This document shows positions 62,192-64,000 of a stretch of 64,000 nt of DNA, piece after piece. Source of the DNA: Fragilaria crotonensis. Taxonomy: Eukaryota; Bacillariophyta; Fragilariophyceae; Fragilariales; Fragilariaceae. The notes under the pieces are model-generated. The model made no database searches, had not been told where the DNA came from, and saw only the letters and a program-made list of their open reading frames with translations. Made by a program: the position numbers and the translations under genes. Position 1 is the stretch's first letter; each line of letters starts with the position of its first letter. The stretch is taken from the NCBI GenBank assembly GCA_022925895.1, contig JAKSYS010000195.1, forward strand, positions 26,591 to 90,590. The letters run 5' to 3'.

Positions 62192-64000
62192 TCAGTCTGA
62201 TAAACGACGTCGCTTTCTTTCTCTGCTGTTCAATTCCACATCCTGCCGAAAGACACTTGCTTCCCACTCGCGACGCAGACAAACCTTGGTGTATTCCTCA
62301 AGACAGCGTACGATTTCAAACGATTCGCGTTTACGAGCAATGTCCAAAGCTGTCGATCCTGCTTTATTACGGACACTCACATCCACCCTGTCATCCCCCA
62401 CAAGCTCACAAACCACATCCAACCGGCCCCTGAGGGTTGCCCAGATAAGGGCTGTGTTGCCATGAGCACCTTGTACATTCACATCCACATCGCTGTGCTT
62501 CAACATCTCGAGAACAATTTCCCATCGATCTTCTACACAGGCCACGTAAAAGGCTGTGCGACCTTTCTTGTCTCTAAGGTTTACATCCACCCCCTCGTGT
62601 TTCAACAATTCGCAAACAACAGGCAAACCACGCTCCAATTCACTCCGCTGTTCCACGGAGCAAGCAAGGATGAGTGGTGTGCACCCATGGGTATCTTGGG
62701 CATTCACATCCACCTCCTTGCGTTTCAGCAACTCGCGAACGATGTCCAAATGATTTTTGTAGCTTGCAATGGCGAGTGATGTGCGGCCGCGCTTGTCGCG
62801 GGCATTCGTATCCACCGCCTTATGTTTCAAGAGTGCGCGAACAATTCCCAAATAGCCATCTTCGCTTGCACTGTAAAGTGCAGTCCAGCAATACCTATCC
62901 TGTGCATTCAAATCCACCTCTTTGCGCTGCAACAACATGCGAACGATTGTCAGATGTCCATTGATACATGCAATCAGGAGTGGCGTACGGCCCTGCACAT
63001 CTCTGATATTCATTTTCACCTTTTCCGACTTGTGGCGCAACAATGCGCGAACAATTGCCGCGTGTCCGCGGCCACTAGCAATGCGGAGTGCCGTGTCGGC
63101 ATACTTGTTATGGGCATTCACATCGAGCTCCTTGCGCTGCAACAACTTGCGAACAATGTTCAAATCTCCATTTTTGCATGCAATGATGAGAGGTGTACGA
63201 CCATAACAATCTTTGGCATTCACTTCCACCCCCTCGTGTTTCAATAACTCACAAACAATCCCCACATGGCGAAAGCTGCTGGCCGTGGTGAGTGCCGTTC
63301 TATTCTGTGCACTTCTGATTTTCACATTCAACTCTTTACGTTTCAATAACTCGCGAACGATCTCCGCATTGCCAGAAATGATTGCTGTAGTTAGTGGCAC
63401 TAAACCTGCTGCATCTCTGATATTCACGTCCAACTCCTTGTGTTTCAATAACTCGCAAGCAATTCCCACATGTCCATTACGACTTACAACCTCGAGTGCT
63501 GTTTGGCCATTCTTATCTTGGGCATTCAAAGCAATTTCCAAATGTCCAAGGTTGCCTGCTATGACGAGTGCTGTTCGGCTTCTCGTACATCGGGCATTCA
63601 CATCCACCTCTCTGAGCTTCAACAACTGGCGAACAATCCCCAAATGTTTGCACATGCATGCAAGAATGAGTGCTGTTTTACCTCTTGCATCTCCGATCTT
63701 CAAATCAACCTCCTTGTGCTTCAAGAACTCGCAAACAACTGGTACATGGTCATGAATGCACGCCATCATGAGTGCTGTGCTACCGTGTCCACTGCTGCGG
63801 TCATTGACCGCCTCGATCATCTCCTTGTGTTGCAACAACTCGCGAAGCATTTCCAAGTCGCCAAGTCCGCTTGCAATATAAAGACATGTCCAACTAGTAC
63901 GGTCACATGGATCCCAGTTCTTCACATCAGCCTCCTGTAGAACTGAACGACAATCGAAGTGTGAATCACCGGGGCACCGTTGAGCGACTTGATCTTCTTC
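62192..64000 (-). CDS. Ankyrin-repeat gene J (5' end outside window)
   Basis: An open frame of 577 codons runs from 63925 (MKNWDPCDRTSWTC, an internal Met of the cap) to 62192. The gene continues rightward: the remaining bases encode KKIKSLNGAP of the N-terminal cap, but a base is missing near 63970 (GCCCCGGTGATT here, GCCCCTGGTGATT in B'), putting the cap out of frame. It has about 15 repeats including the shortened LGHLEIALNAQDKNG repeat of B and B', the KSEKVKMNIRD linker, the cap and RERKRRRLSD. It is the third B-type gene in the window and is preceded by a K remnant (K8), unlike B and B'. Confidence 0.88.
   Translation of the reverse strand, partial: EEDQVAQRCPGDSHFDCRSVLQEADVKNWDPCDRTSWTCLYIASGLGDLEMLRELLQHKEMIEAVNDRSSGHGSTALMMACIHDHVPVVCEFLKHKEVDLKIGDARGKTALILACMCKHLGIVRQLLKLREVDVNARCTRSRTALVIAGNLGHLEIALNAQDKNGQTALEVVSRNGHVGIACELLKHKELDVNIRDAAGLVPLTTAIISGNAEIVRELLKRKELNVKIRSAQNRTALTTASSFRHVGIVCELLKHEGVEVNAKDCYGRTPLIIACKNGDLNIVRKLLQRKELDVNAHNKYADTALRIASGRGHAAIVRALLRHKSEKVKMNIRDVQGRTPLLIACINGHLTIVRMLLQRKEVDLNAQDRYCWTALYSASEDGYLGIVRALLKHKAVDTNARDKRGRTSLAIASYKNHLDIVRELLKRKEVDVNAQDTHGCTPLILACSVEQRSELERGLPVVCELLKHEGVDVNLRDKKGRTAFYVACVEDRWEIVLEMLKHSDVDVNVQGAHGNTALIWATLRGRLDVVCELVGDDRVDVSVRNKAGSTALDIARKRESFEIVRCLEEYTKVCLRREWEASVFRQDVELNSRERKRRRLSD

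Noticed and set aside
1-64000. tRNA and rRNA genes
   Set aside because: No cloverleaf with A and B boxes or rRNA-like sequence was noticed on reading; a tRNAscan-SE or Infernal run would settle this.

Overview
The window is nuclear DNA from a eukaryotic microalga, most probably a diatom. The evidence is a Copia retrotransposon with features I associate with diatom Copia lineages (a DNQSTVD protease centre instead of DSG, a GNAQG segment before RT and a long acidic linker), a SAM-like gag fragment of a kind I associate with diatom genomes, and intron-poor genes. I cannot name the species. No prokaryotic operons, rRNA genes, CRISPR arrays or convincing tRNA genes were seen.

The dominant structure is a tandem array of 14 ankyrin-repeat (ANK) genes, all on the minus strand. 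From left to right I call them A, B, C, D, E, F, A', B', C', D', G, H, I and J. Intact genes have an N-terminal cap (RRFWNKI... / NWDPRDRTSWTCLYIASG), 10-18 ankyrin repeats of about 34 residues, a near-invariant C-terminal cap (RVDVSVRNKAGSTALDIARK) and usually a basic tail (RERKRRRL). C, E, F, D, G and C' have full open frames, and D' has an open frame with a local frame excursion. A, B, A', B', H and I are broken by frameshifts, a stop codon or a transposon. J runs off the right edge. Most spacers also hold, on the plus strand, a decayed copy of a second unrecognised family (here the K family). It ends in a coiled-coil-like C-terminus and is always convergent with the ANK gene to its right. 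The array is therefore built from a two-gene tail-to-tail unit, K then ANK.

A segmental duplication overlies the array. Block 1 (from before position 1 to about 19.0 kb: glycosyltransferase end, A, B, C, D) is repeated as block 2 (33.3-51.3 kb: full glycosyltransferase, A', B', C', D'). Three transposon insertions distinguish the blocks, and each has an empty site in the other block: a Copia element (5144-10862) in gene B with a 5-bp target duplication; an 8-bp-target-site MITE (18213-18822); and a piggyBac-like DNA transposon (46432-50842). The piggyBac-like transposase appears to carry a YqaJ-type nuclease, itself split by a SAP domain, inserted inside its DDE catalytic domain.

Between F (ending 26.9 kb) and the glycosyltransferase (33.3 kb) lies about 6 kb of transposon debris: a gag-like fragment, a zinc-binding reverse-transcriptase C-terminal ORF within palindromic minisatellite repeats, and a 1.67-kb foldback element with long inverted arms. 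Many single-base differences between the duplicated blocks fall in homopolymers, so some frameshifts may be assembly errors rather than real mutations. Statements of identity are by eye, not computed.
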